Made by a program: the position numbers and the translations under genes. Below, piece by piece: positions 34,875 to 43,125 of a DNA stretch of 64,000 bases. The first letter of the stretch is position 1. Every line of letters begins with the position of its first letter. The notes beneath the pieces are model-generated. The model was not told the DNA's origin. It searched no databases and worked only from the letters and a program-made list of their open reading frames with translations. The DNA is taken from NCBI RefSeq assembly GCF_020524285.1, contig NZ_JAIVKX010000012.1:62001-126000 (forward strand), in the 5' to 3' direction. Source of the DNA: Alloyangia pacifica. Its GTDB lineage: Bacteria > Pseudomonadota > Alphaproteobacteria > Rhodobacterales > Rhodobacteraceae.

Positions 34875-35562
34875 GCTCGTCGCGTATGCTGCGCCACTTC
34901 GGCATATTGTCGTCAAGGACCTTGATGAAACGCTCATCATGGCGCGGCGATATCAGGTGGGCGAGCTCATGCAGCAGTACGTACTCAATCGCCCGAACGG
35001 GTTTCTTGGCGAGCTCGAGATTAAGCCAGACGATTTTCTTGTCCGGATTGCAGCTGCCCCATTTCGTTTTCATTGGTCGGATGCCCCAGGTTTCGGTTGC
35101 AACGCCTAAGTGCGATGACCAATGCTCGAGCCGTGGAGCCACGTGCTCCCTTAGGCGAGCCTTGTACCAATTCTCCAGCCATCGCCTGCGTACTGCAGGC
35201 GTTGTGTCTGCCGGCACCGAATAGCGGAGCCGGTCACTGCCGATGAGTTCGATCCGGTGGACCTTCTTATCCCAATGGATCACATCCAGTCGAAGAGGCC
35301 GGCCGAAAACGAAGTGTGTTTCGCCGGAGACGTACTTCCGTTGCGTCTGGCGCTCCTGAGCGAGGAAACGGGCCTGCTTGCGGCGAACCCAATCCATCCT
35401 CGAGAGTACAGCCAGCTTGACCGCATCGAGACTGACGCTCAGCGGGGCCGCAACTCTGACCTGGCCGTCAGGCGGATAGACACCGACATGGAGGTTCTTG
35501 ATCGCCTTCCAGCGGACCTCGACCGGCGTTCCTCCGATGATGTGGTGTTCAGTATTCACCAT
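34822..35562 (-). CDS. YgjP-like M48-type metallopeptidase of the type I R-M operon
   Basis: A 246-residue protein of the YgjP/DUF45 family. The zinc motif is VLLHELAHLISPRHDERF, preceded by the family's MKTKWGSCNPDKKIVWLNLELAKKP. Such genes are often found directly behind hsdR in type I restriction operons, but their job there is not established; one possibility is proteolytic control of a restriction subunit. It starts inside the end of hsdR (14-base overlap), which indicates tight coupling. It converges with the small membrane protein gene. Confidence 0.9.
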   Translation of the reverse strand: MVNTEHHIIGGTPVEVRWKAIKNLHVGVYPPDGQVRVAAPLSVSLDAVKLAVLSRMDWVRRKQARFLAQERQTQRKYVSGETHFVFGRPLRLDVIHWDKKVHRIELIGSDRLRYSVPADTTPAVRRRWLENWYKARLREHVAPRLEHWSSHLGVATETWGIRPMKTKWGSCNPDKKIVWLNLELAKKPVRAIEYVLLHELAHLISPRHDERFIKVLDDNMPKWRSIRDELNQYPLAAWEDLQTLAQ

Positions 35563-38500
35563 GGTTCTTCAGTATCTGCAGTAGCGTATCCACAGTGTCG
35601 GGATCCGAAATCTCAGCTTCCAGGCAGCGTCTGACTTTCTTTTCTTTCATCGTATGACCGCGCCACCCGTGGGGGGCGGTCGCCCGTACAGCCTGGTCGA
35701 CCCGGCGCGCTAGGGCCTCATCTTGTCCCAGGTTGTCGAACAACGCCTTCTGCCCGGGCGATTTCATGCTCTCAGGATAGGTATTGCCATGCCCGGATTT
35801 CGCGGCCCTTACCAGCTCCGCGATCTTCTCCAAATACTCGGCGTACTCGATCGCGCCGCTCCGGCGCTGCGCCACCAAGTCAGTCAGCAGCTCCGACATC
35901 TTCTCGTAGAACTTAGGGTTCACGGGTGTCTCGTCGATGATCAGCTTCCTGACGTTGTTCTCGATCGCCTCGGCAACATTCTCACGCTTCCCCTTGGACG
36001 GCGCCGGAAGATCATCCTCGGCTTTGGCCCCTTTGCTCTCGACCAGATCAATCAGGCTGATGTCATCCAGGTGAGAGATGACCTGAGAGTCGTCGGCCCT
36101 GATGTAATTGTCGATCAGGTGGCGCATGGCCGGCTCGTAGAGCTTCATGTCAACGGCATCGCCGCTGTGGAGCCGCACGGCATCACGGATGCCGATGGCA
36201 TGCTCGACCTCCTTGCGCATTTCCGCCAGCTCCAGCTCGTTGAAGTCCGATCCGTCCGGTTCGGCGGCGACGTTCGTGTAGGCACGCGCATAGCGCCCCG
36301 CCAACTTGTAGAGCGCTTGGCGGCGGCGAGCTTTCTCTTCCGCGTCCGGATCGCTTTCGATGCCTTCGGGACTGGAGAAATACGCGAAGAGCTCTTCATC
36401 GCCCTTGGGCTGCTCGACCGCGTCGAGAAGCCCCAGCCAAGCATCGCGCGCCGTCCGCAGATCCGTATCGGCCTGCTCGGCACGATCCGTGATCAGGCCC
36501 TCGACATCCTCCTTATCGAAGGCATCGAACGCCTCGGACGTATAGTCATCCACCGCGCTCTCGATGTTCCGGAACAGATCCTTGTAGTCGACGATATAGC
36601 CGAAATCCTTATCGTCGCCGTCCAGACGGTTCACCCGGCAGATCGCCTGAAACAGCCCATGATCCCGCATCTGTTTGTCGATGTAGATATAGGTCGCCGT
36701 CGGCGCGTCAAAGCCGGTCAACAGCCGGCTCACCACGATCAGCAGCTTCATCCGCCCCGGCTCTTTCTTGAACAGCCGTAGCGCCTCCTCCTCGTACTCT
36801 TCCTCCGACGTATCGCCGAGGAGATCGGTATAAACACGGTGGACGCGCTGCTTCTCAGTCTCGCCCATGCCGGTTTCTTCACCGGTGATTTCCGGTGCCG
36901 CGCGTTTGTAGGAGGTGACGATCGCGCACTTGTCGGCCAAGATTGATCCGGACTTCCGGAATATCTCGAAGAGCTCGCATGCCTCGGGGATGGAGCCTGC
37001 AACGAGCATGGCGTTCCCCATGCCCGCGTTCAGGCGCGGCTTCATCTCCATATCCAGAATGATATCGTTGGCGATCTGCTCCAGCCGGTCACGGCTCGAC
37101 AGCACACGTTGAAGTGTACCCCATCGTTGCTTGAGCGTCGCCTTTGCGATCGGGGTCAGCCCCTTCGTCTTGGCTTCGAACCAGGCGTCGATCTTGTCCG
37201 GCGCGCTGATCCTCTGGTCGATGTCGCGGGCCTCATAGCGCAGGTCCAGCACCACGCCGTCCTCGACCGCCTCGTCAAATCGATAAGGCTTGCCGATGTA
37301 GGGGCCGAAGGTTTCGAGCGAAGTCCCCTTGTCGGACCGCAGCAGGGGCGTGCCGGTAAAGCCGATGAACATGGCCTTGGGCAGCACCTTGCGCATCGCC
37401 TTGGCCAGCTTGCCGGACTGGGTGCGGTGTGCCTCGTCGATGAAGACGAAGAACTCGCCCTTGGGTGCGCCGATGTTGGCGTTCTGGATATCGGAGATCA
37501 GGCTTTCAAGCTCCCCCTCTTCCTTCTTTCCGAACTTGTGGACGAGGGAGCAGATGATCCGATCCGTCGGATCGGCGAGTGCGGCCATCAGGTCGTTGCC
37601 CGATCGCGCGCGCCGCACCTTGTCGCCGGTATTGCCGAATACGTCCTCGATCTGGCTGTCCAGCTCCTTGCGGTCGGTGACCACCAGGATGCGGCCGTCC
37701 GGGAACGCCTCCCGAATCCAGCGCGCCAGCATCACCATGATCAGGCTCTTGCCCGAGCCCTGGGTCTGCCAGATGATACCGCCCTCGCGCGCTGCCACGC
37801 GTTCCTGCGCGGCCTTCACGGCGAAGTACTGGTTGGGGCGGGCGATCTTCTTGATGCCCGCGTCGAACAGGGTGAAGTCGTGGATCAGCTCCAGGAACCG
37901 CGTCGGCGCCATCATCTGGGTCACATCGCGGTCAAGCCGGGCCGAGATCTTGCTCTCTTCCTTCCAGGCCAGCCAATAGGGCTGCGGCGTCTGGATCGGG
38001 GCGTAGCGCAGGCCCTCGCTGTCATTGCCCGCAAAGTTGATCTGCACCGTGGTGAAGAAATGGCGGATGAACTCGGGCCGTTGATTATCGAGCGTCTGGC
38101 GGATGCCGGTCCCCACGCCCACGGTGGACTTCTTCAGCTCCACCACGCCAAGCGCGATCCCGTTGACATAGAGCACCAGATCGGGCCGCTTGTTCCAGGC
38201 CTTGGCGTCCTTGCCCTTGATCGAGACCTCTTCAGCCACGCCGAGGTCGTTGGTGCCCGCATTGCCCCAGTCGACAAAGCGCACGGTGACGGGGGCCTCG
38301 CCCGGGCCAGGGGCGATGGCCACGCCGTAGCGGAGCATGTCGTAGAAACTCTGGTTGGCCTCGTAGAGCTTGGTGCCTTCCATCCGCGCCTCTCGTTCAA
38401 GGCGGGTGATGGCCTGGGTAATGACCTCAGGCGCATAGCCCCGCGCCTCCAGCCAGGGGCGTAGCAGCGAGGGCTCGATATTGGCGTTGCCCTCGCGCTT

Positions 38501-38617
38501 TTGCCAGTCGCCGAGGTAGTGCCATCCGAGGCCCCCGGGGGTGCCGGATTTGTCCCCGCAGAGCAGGTCGATGACCCGGTTCTGGGCCTTGCGTTCCGCC
38601 TCGCCGATCTTGCTCAT
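35549..38617 (-). CDS. hsdR: Type I restriction enzyme R subunit
   Basis: A 1,022-residue motor and nuclease subunit. The N-terminal nuclease domain has the PD-(D/E)xK pattern (KRPDLVLYVNGIALGVVELKK). An SF2 helicase follows with IIWQTQGSGKSLIMVMLARW, FVFIDEAHRTQSGKLAKAM, FIGFTGTPLL and the C-terminal motor motif SRLLTGFDAPTATYIYIDKQMRDHGLFQAICRVNR. It translocates and cuts DNA lacking the host methylation pattern when bound to HsdM and HsdS. All motifs look intact. The operon order on this strand is hsdM, hsdS, hsdR, ygjP. Confidence 0.97.
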   Translation of the reverse strand: MSKIGEAERKAQNRVIDLLCGDKSGTPGGLGWHYLGDWQKREGNANIEPSLLRPWLEARGYAPEVITQAITRLEREARMEGTKLYEANQSFYDMLRYGVAIAPGPGEAPVTVRFVDWGNAGTNDLGVAEEVSIKGKDAKAWNKRPDLVLYVNGIALGVVELKKSTVGVGTGIRQTLDNQRPEFIRHFFTTVQINFAGNDSEGLRYAPIQTPQPYWLAWKEESKISARLDRDVTQMMAPTRFLELIHDFTLFDAGIKKIARPNQYFAVKAAQERVAAREGGIIWQTQGSGKSLIMVMLARWIREAFPDGRILVVTDRKELDSQIEDVFGNTGDKVRRARSGNDLMAALADPTDRIICSLVHKFGKKEEGELESLISDIQNANIGAPKGEFFVFIDEAHRTQSGKLAKAMRKVLPKAMFIGFTGTPLLRSDKGTSLETFGPYIGKPYRFDEAVEDGVVLDLRYEARDIDQRISAPDKIDAWFEAKTKGLTPIAKATLKQRWGTLQRVLSSRDRLEQIANDIILDMEMKPRLNAGMGNAMLVAGSIPEACELFEIFRKSGSILADKCAIVTSYKRAAPEITGEETGMGETEKQRVHRVYTDLLGDTSEEEYEEEALRLFKKEPGRMKLLIVVSRLLTGFDAPTATYIYIDKQMRDHGLFQAICRVNRLDGDDKDFGYIVDYKDLFRNIESAVDDYTSEAFDAFDKEDVEGLITDRAEQADTDLRTARDAWLGLLDAVEQPKGDEELFAYFSSPEGIESDPDAEEKARRRQALYKLAGRYARAYTNVAAEPDGSDFNELELAEMRKEVEHAIGIRDAVRLHSGDAVDMKLYEPAMRHLIDNYIRADDSQVISHLDDISLIDLVESKGAKAEDDLPAPSKGKRENVAEAIENNVRKLIIDETPVNPKFYEKMSELLTDLVAQRRSGAIEYAEYLEKIAELVRAAKSGHGNTYPESMKSPGQKALFDNLGQDEALARRVDQAVRATAPHGWRGHTMKEKKVRRCLEAEISDPDTVDTLLQILKNHGEY

Positions 38618-38659
38618 GGGGACCTCTCCGTTCTGGAAAATACTCGTTCAAATAAGGTG

Positions 38660-39787
38660 TCAGACCAGCCTGATCCGTCCGGTCAAAAGGTTCTGCATCA
38701 TGCCATCCTTCACCTGTCGCGCCTTTTCGAGACGGGCGTCGAGGGCTTGGATTTCGGCGTCCATGTCTTTCAGTGTCGCTGAGATCGCAATCTGTTCGTC
38801 TGGACTGGGCACGAACACATCGATGTTCTCGATAGTCTTGGCATTCAAGCTCGGAACTCCGGACGCTTCATTGTAAGACTGCCAATCAATCCTCTGGAAA
38901 ACATAGAATATAAACCGCGGATCGTTCGGCGGCTGGATATCGGTGTAGAACAACGTGTCTACGGTCCAGAACGGCGACTCGACGAATTGCGGGCGGTCAA
39001 TTGTTCCCTTTCGTCCAATGAGAACTGAGGGCTTGTCCCAGAGATAGCTGTTGGCTGTGCCGATCTGACCGCCGGTCGCCAGAATGGGGTATTGACCTGA
39101 AACGACCTCAACTTGCTTTTGGGAACGCCCATGTCGGACGGTGAGGAGCATCCCGAGCTTGCGCTCCACCCACTCCCCAGAGAACCCTGGAAGGCGGCGC
39201 TTGGCGGTCAGGAGGTCCTGCATCGCGCCCTGCTTGATGAGCCGCTTCTTGGCGATCAGCCGCTCCAGCCCCTCGATCAGCGCATCCGCATCCGAAAGCG
39301 CCGACCCGATACGCGTTTGCTCTTCTGCCTCATCCGGAACGGCCAGCTCGCACTTCTCAAACACCGAGTTCAAAAGGTGGGTCTGGTTCACGCCATCATT
39401 GAAGGCCAGAAAGTAGGGGTTCCGGTTTAGCACGTGGAAGAGCATCTTCGGGTCAGCTCCTGGGCGGGGCCGCAGGATGCAAACCCGTTGGTTCACTGCA
39501 TAAAGCTCGTCTTGTTCAACCAAGTAACACTTAGCCAGCGCACGACCATTGGGTAGATCGCTCATCACCAATAGAACGTCGTCTCTTCGCGCCGGAGTGA
39601 TATTCTGGTTGCAGGTCTTTGCGACTTCGCCCTCGGTGGAAATGAACTTCGAATTTACACAGATAAATTCGCCAAGCGGATCTATGAAAGGCTCGTGGGC
39701 TTTTCCTGGGATAAACTGGCACAGGTCAAACAGGCGCCTTTTTGACCAACCATTGGGTAGGTTCGTGGCCGCAGCAGAGGAGTTCAT
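38660..39787 (-). CDS. hsdS: Type I restriction enzyme specificity subunit
   Basis: A 375-residue DNA-recognition subunit with two target recognition domains. The first spans about residues 10-160. It is followed by the central coiled-coil spacer (EEQTRIGSALSDADALIEGLERLIAKKRLIKQGAMQDLLTAKRRL). The second runs to about residue 330, then the C-terminal coiled coil (DEQIAISATLKDMDAEIQALDARLEKARQVKDGMMQNLLTGRIRL). This repeat symmetry is standard for HsdS. The sequence recognised cannot be predicted. The start overlaps the hsdM stop by 4 bases. No truncation seen. Confidence 0.95.
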   Translation of the reverse strand: MNSSAAATNLPNGWSKRRLFDLCQFIPGKAHEPFIDPLGEFICVNSKFISTEGEVAKTCNQNITPARRDDVLLVMSDLPNGRALAKCYLVEQDELYAVNQRVCILRPRPGADPKMLFHVLNRNPYFLAFNDGVNQTHLLNSVFEKCELAVPDEAEEQTRIGSALSDADALIEGLERLIAKKRLIKQGAMQDLLTAKRRLPGFSGEWVERKLGMLLTVRHGRSQKQVEVVSGQYPILATGGQIGTANSYLWDKPSVLIGRKGTIDRPQFVESPFWTVDTLFYTDIQPPNDPRFIFYVFQRIDWQSYNEASGVPSLNAKTIENIDVFVPSPDEQIAISATLKDMDAEIQALDARLEKARQVKDGMMQNLLTGRIRLV

Positions 39788-42222
39788 TGTTCGAACCCCA
39801 TTGCTTTCAGGTGCTCTGCAACTTTGCCTGCGATATCATCGACGGAGGCGGCAACCTCCGGCAGAGTATGCCCATACCGCTCCGTCAGTACCCGCACCCG
39901 GGCGGTCATCTGCTCGGTCCGCGCCTCGATCTCGGCCTCGATCAGATCGGCGATGTCGGTCAGCCATTTGTCATCCACGACCAGGGAGCGAATCTCTTCC
40001 TCGGTCAGCTCGGGGTATTTCTTCAGCGTGGCCTCGGTCAGCGCTTCCTCGGCTTCCTTGGCGGCCTTCTTGGCTGCCGTCTCGGCCGTCATCAGCTTGG
40101 CCACCTGTTTCAGCAGCTTCGCCTCTTCCGGCTCGGCCTCGCCAGTTTTCTGGCGCGCCCTGATGGAGGCCGCGGTCAGCTTGCCCGCCTCGGTCAGCGC
40201 GTCCGCCAACAGGCCGCCCTCGGCCCCGTGTTCCTCGACCAGTTCCTCGATCTCGCGGCCCAGCTCTTCGGCCTTGGCCTGAGCATCATCGACGGCCTGC
40301 TGCAATTCCGGGAAGAAGCGCGCAACGATCAGCCGGGGCGGAATGACATCGGCCACAAGGCGCACCTTGTTCACGGTCAGGTCGGCCTCTTCCAGCCATT
40401 TGACCTTGCCCTTGTCGTCGGTCTCCTTGCGCGCCTCGCGCAGTTCCCTGGCCGCCTCCCAGCCGTCATGGGCGATGATGAAGACATCGTCCTGCATGGT
40501 CTCGGCCCAGTAGGACATGAGCCGCTGATACGCCTCGTAGCGGTCGATCAGGGGCGCGTCGGCAAAGCGGTCGAGCATGTCCTCGGCGATGGTGTGGATC
40601 AGCTCCTTGGGCTTGTCGCCGACCTGGATGCCATCCATGCGTGGCGCATTCGCCCCGGCCCAGCCATCGAGAATGCCATGGACGCGGGTCTGAAAGGCGG
40701 TGAATTCGGCGTGGTCGCGGATGGTGCAGCGCACCTCCTCCGGCTCGACCAGCGGATCGGAATAGCCCGGGCGCGGGTTCGGCCCGAAGAGCGTGGCGCG
40801 GATGCCGGGCATGACCTCCCAGAACGCGGCCAGCCCGTCGATGTCGCGGTTCGGCACGCCGCCCTTGAGGTGCGCCTCGATGTCCTGCAGGTCCTCGGGG
40901 CCGGAGCCGTCGATGTAGCGCGGGATGTTGAGGTTGAAGTCGTTGCGCGTGATCTCGGCATAGGGGACGAGGCGCGAATAGCCCGCGATCTCGGCCTGGC
41001 GCGTATAGGCGTCGGTGATCTTGTGGATATCCCGTTCACGCAGTCGGTTCTTGTTGCCGTCCTTGATGAAGCCGCGCGAGGCGTCGATCATGAAGACGGG
41101 GCGCTCGGCCTGGGCTTGGGATTTGTCGAGCACGATGATCGAGGCCGGGATGCCGGTGCCGTAGAAGAGGTTCGCGGGCAATCCGATGATCGCCTTGATG
41201 TAGCCGCGCTTGAGGATCTTCTCGCGCAGCTCGGCCTCCTTGTTGCCGCGGAAGAGCACGCCGTGGGGCAGGATGACTGCGCCGGAACCGGTGGCCTTCA
41301 TAGAACCAAGGATGTGGAGCAGGAAGGCGAAGTCTCCGTTCTTCTCGGGCGGCATTCCGAGGTCAAAGCGGCCATAGCGGGTCTCGCTGGTCAGGCCAGA
41401 GCCCCAGGCCTTGGCCGAGAAGGGCGGGTTGGCGACGACGAAGTCGAAGGTAAGAAGTTCGGTCTCAGACGCCTTGAACTGGGGCTCGGCGATGACATCG
41501 CCCTGGGCGACATCTGCATCCTCCCGCCCATGCATGATCATGTTCATCTTGGCCAGGCCGCGGGTGGTGATGTCGAATTCCTGGCCGTAGATAGTGAGCG
41601 CGACGTCGGCGGCGTCAGCGGCCTTCAAGAGCAGAGATCCTGAGCCACAGGTGGGGTCATAAACGGTCTGCTTCGGGCTCGTGGCGCGATTGACCCCCGC
41701 AACGGCGGCGACAACACGCGAAACCTCCGCAGGTGTGTAGAACTGGCCCTTGCTCTTGCCGGACTCGGTCGCGAAGTTGCGCATCAGGTATTCATAGGCG
41801 TCGCCCAGGATGTCGTCGCCATCGGCCCGGTTGCGGCTGAAGTTCAGCTCTTCCCGGCTGAAGATGTTGATGAGCGCGGTCAGCGTCGTGACCATCTTGG
41901 CGCCACGGCCGAACTTCTCGGAATCGTTAAAGTAGGCACGGTCGATGACGTTCTTGAGGTCATTGGCTTCGGCAATCCCCGCGATGGCCGTGTCGATACC
42001 TTCGCCTATGTCCTTGGTGCCACGAAGCTTCTTAAGGTCCTCGAAAGAGCAGCCCTGGGGGACCTCGATCAACGCGTCGGGCTTGCCCACGCGGTCAGAG
42101 ACGTACTTCACGAACAGAAGCGTGAGGATGTAATCTTTGTAGAGGGAAGCATCCATGCCACCCCGCAGCTGGTCACAGCTGTCCCACAGGGATCTGTAGA
42201 TATCGCTCTTCTTGATAGCCAT
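39784..42222 (-). CDS. hsdM: Type I restriction enzyme methyltransferase subunit
   Basis: An 812-residue N6-adenine methyltransferase. The N-terminal HsdM domain (KSDIYRSLWDSCDQLRGGMDASLYKDYILTLLFVKYVSD) precedes the SAM-binding motif DPTCGSGSLLLKA and the catalytic FVVANPPFS. The C-terminal 300 residues are helical and rich in Glu and Lys, making it longer than the classic 500-residue HsdM. The start at 42222 (MAIKKSD) has a GAAGGG site upstream; an in-frame extension to 42324 is not family-like. First gene of the restriction operon. Its upstream region holds four repeats of a TTGCGAAAAA box. Confidence 0.96.
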   Translation of the reverse strand: MAIKKSDIYRSLWDSCDQLRGGMDASLYKDYILTLLFVKYVSDRVGKPDALIEVPQGCSFEDLKKLRGTKDIGEGIDTAIAGIAEANDLKNVIDRAYFNDSEKFGRGAKMVTTLTALINIFSREELNFSRNRADGDDILGDAYEYLMRNFATESGKSKGQFYTPAEVSRVVAAVAGVNRATSPKQTVYDPTCGSGSLLLKAADAADVALTIYGQEFDITTRGLAKMNMIMHGREDADVAQGDVIAEPQFKASETELLTFDFVVANPPFSAKAWGSGLTSETRYGRFDLGMPPEKNGDFAFLLHILGSMKATGSGAVILPHGVLFRGNKEAELREKILKRGYIKAIIGLPANLFYGTGIPASIIVLDKSQAQAERPVFMIDASRGFIKDGNKNRLRERDIHKITDAYTRQAEIAGYSRLVPYAEITRNDFNLNIPRYIDGSGPEDLQDIEAHLKGGVPNRDIDGLAAFWEVMPGIRATLFGPNPRPGYSDPLVEPEEVRCTIRDHAEFTAFQTRVHGILDGWAGANAPRMDGIQVGDKPKELIHTIAEDMLDRFADAPLIDRYEAYQRLMSYWAETMQDDVFIIAHDGWEAARELREARKETDDKGKVKWLEEADLTVNKVRLVADVIPPRLIVARFFPELQQAVDDAQAKAEELGREIEELVEEHGAEGGLLADALTEAGKLTAASIRARQKTGEAEPEEAKLLKQVAKLMTAETAAKKAAKEAEEALTEATLKKYPELTEEEIRSLVVDDKWLTDIADLIEAEIEARTEQMTARVRVLTERYGHTLPEVAASVDDIAGKVAEHLKAMGFEQ

Positions 42223-42426
42223 CGTGTTCTGCCCTTCGCCAGTCGCCCGCGTTCTCTTCGCGCGAGTTGATTTCAGGTCTAGCGCCTCCTGGCCGCGAGG
42301 AACAGATACACCTTGCCTGATCAAGTCGAGCCAAGACCTTGAAACTGCCGACCCTGAATGGGCTACAGGCCGGCAACGTCAAAAAAGGTGCAGAAGAAAT
42401 TGACGCCAAGCAGGCGTCCGCAAGAC

Positions 42427-42550
42427 TTGCGAAAAAAGGAATTAAGGCCTTGCGAAAAATAACTCCATTCTCGAGCGAAGCGCTTATAAATAACCAGCTT
42501 CAGCCGGGATGACAGCTTGCGAAAAAATCGATATTGCCTCTGCGAAAAAT
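42427..42550. promoter_or_regulatory. Four TTGCGAAAAA boxes in two pairs upstream of hsdM
   Basis: Copies start at 42427, 42450, 42517 and 42540 (the last begins CTGCG). The two members of each pair are 23 bases apart and the pairs are 90 bases apart. All are in the same orientation. They lie in the 444-base region between the divergent hsdM start and the small HTH gene, so they are candidate operators. No gene is seen in this region, which is AT-richer than its surroundings. Confidence 0.6.
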
Positions 42551-42666
42551 TCCGATTAGGAGATTAGTGGCGGCGTTTCAAAAACAGCCGTCAATGCCCC
42601 ATGTCAACTTCACTGTTGATCTTCACCATTCAGTGCATCATTTCTTTCTTAAAGTGATTCGCAAAG

Positions 42667-42921
42667 GTGAAGGGCGATCCATTGGATTTGGTCATAGATA
42701 GAGAAAGACATGCTCGGATCCGATACGAGCTTTCCCTGCGCGGCCTGACCTTTGCGGAGATCGCGAGACGCGCTGAGGTTAGCGTTTCTTCCGTCAGTGC
42801 GGTTTCACTTGGAAAAAGCAGATCCTCGCGCATAGAGCTGATCTTGGCGCAGGCATTGGCTACTCGCCCGGAAGCGCTTTTCCCGGACCGCTACCCTGCC
42901 AACAGCGGAGAAGGCACATGA
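42667..42921 (+). CDS. Ner/Nlp-like small DNA-binding protein
   Basis: An 84-residue protein. DLVIDRERHARIRYELSLRGLTFAEIARRAEVSVSSVSAVSLGKSRSSRIELILAQALATRPEALFPDRY fits the helix-turn-helix of the Nlp/Ner family (phage Mu Ner-like regulators), with FAEIARRAEVSVSSVSAVSLG as the HTH. The start is uncertain: GTG 42667, or TTG 42682 with a better-placed AAGGG. It is divergent from hsdM and probably controls the restriction operon through the nearby TTGCGAAAAA boxes, acting like a C-protein. A hairpin at 42950-42981 may terminate it. Confidence 0.75.
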   Translation: MKGDPLDLVIDRERHARIRYELSLRGLTFAEIARRAEVSVSSVSAVSLGKSRSSRIELILAQALATRPEALFPDRYPANSGEGT

Positions 42922-42949
42922 GCTAGAAACCAAGGGCTCTGGAAGAGTT

Positions 42950-42981
42950 GAGGCCCCGGGACTGGTAATCCCTAGGGCCTC
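42950..42981 (+). terminator. Possible terminator after the Ner-like gene
   Basis: GAGGCCC-C-GGGA pairs with TCCC-TA-GGGCCTC around a 7-base loop. There is no strong T run, so function is uncertain. Confidence 0.45.
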
Positions 42982-43040
42982 GGAAAATCGCTCGGCGCGA
43001 CACCTCATCTATTCCCGACACGCACGAAGAAGTCAAGCCT

Positions 43041-43064
43041 CATGCCCGTCACCCCACGGGCATG
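43041..43064. other. Short perfect hairpin before tnpC
   Basis: CATGCCCGT (43041-43049), 6-base loop, ACGGGCATG (43056-43064), about 60 bases before the tnpC start. It could be a leftover terminator or a control element limiting transposase expression. Confidence 0.45.
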
Positions 43065-43125
43065 TACACTCGGGTCTTGCTTGCGGTTTTGAGCCAAGAC
43101 CTTGTTTGGCCACTGGGATGATGGG

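Noticed and set aside
35549-42222. Type I restriction operon as a degenerate remnant
   Set aside because: HsdM, HsdS and HsdR have full length, intact catalytic motifs and normal overlaps; no frameshift was seen.
42427-42550. CRISPR-like array
   Set aside because: The repeats are only 10 bases, occur four times and are not evenly spaced; they fit operator boxes better.
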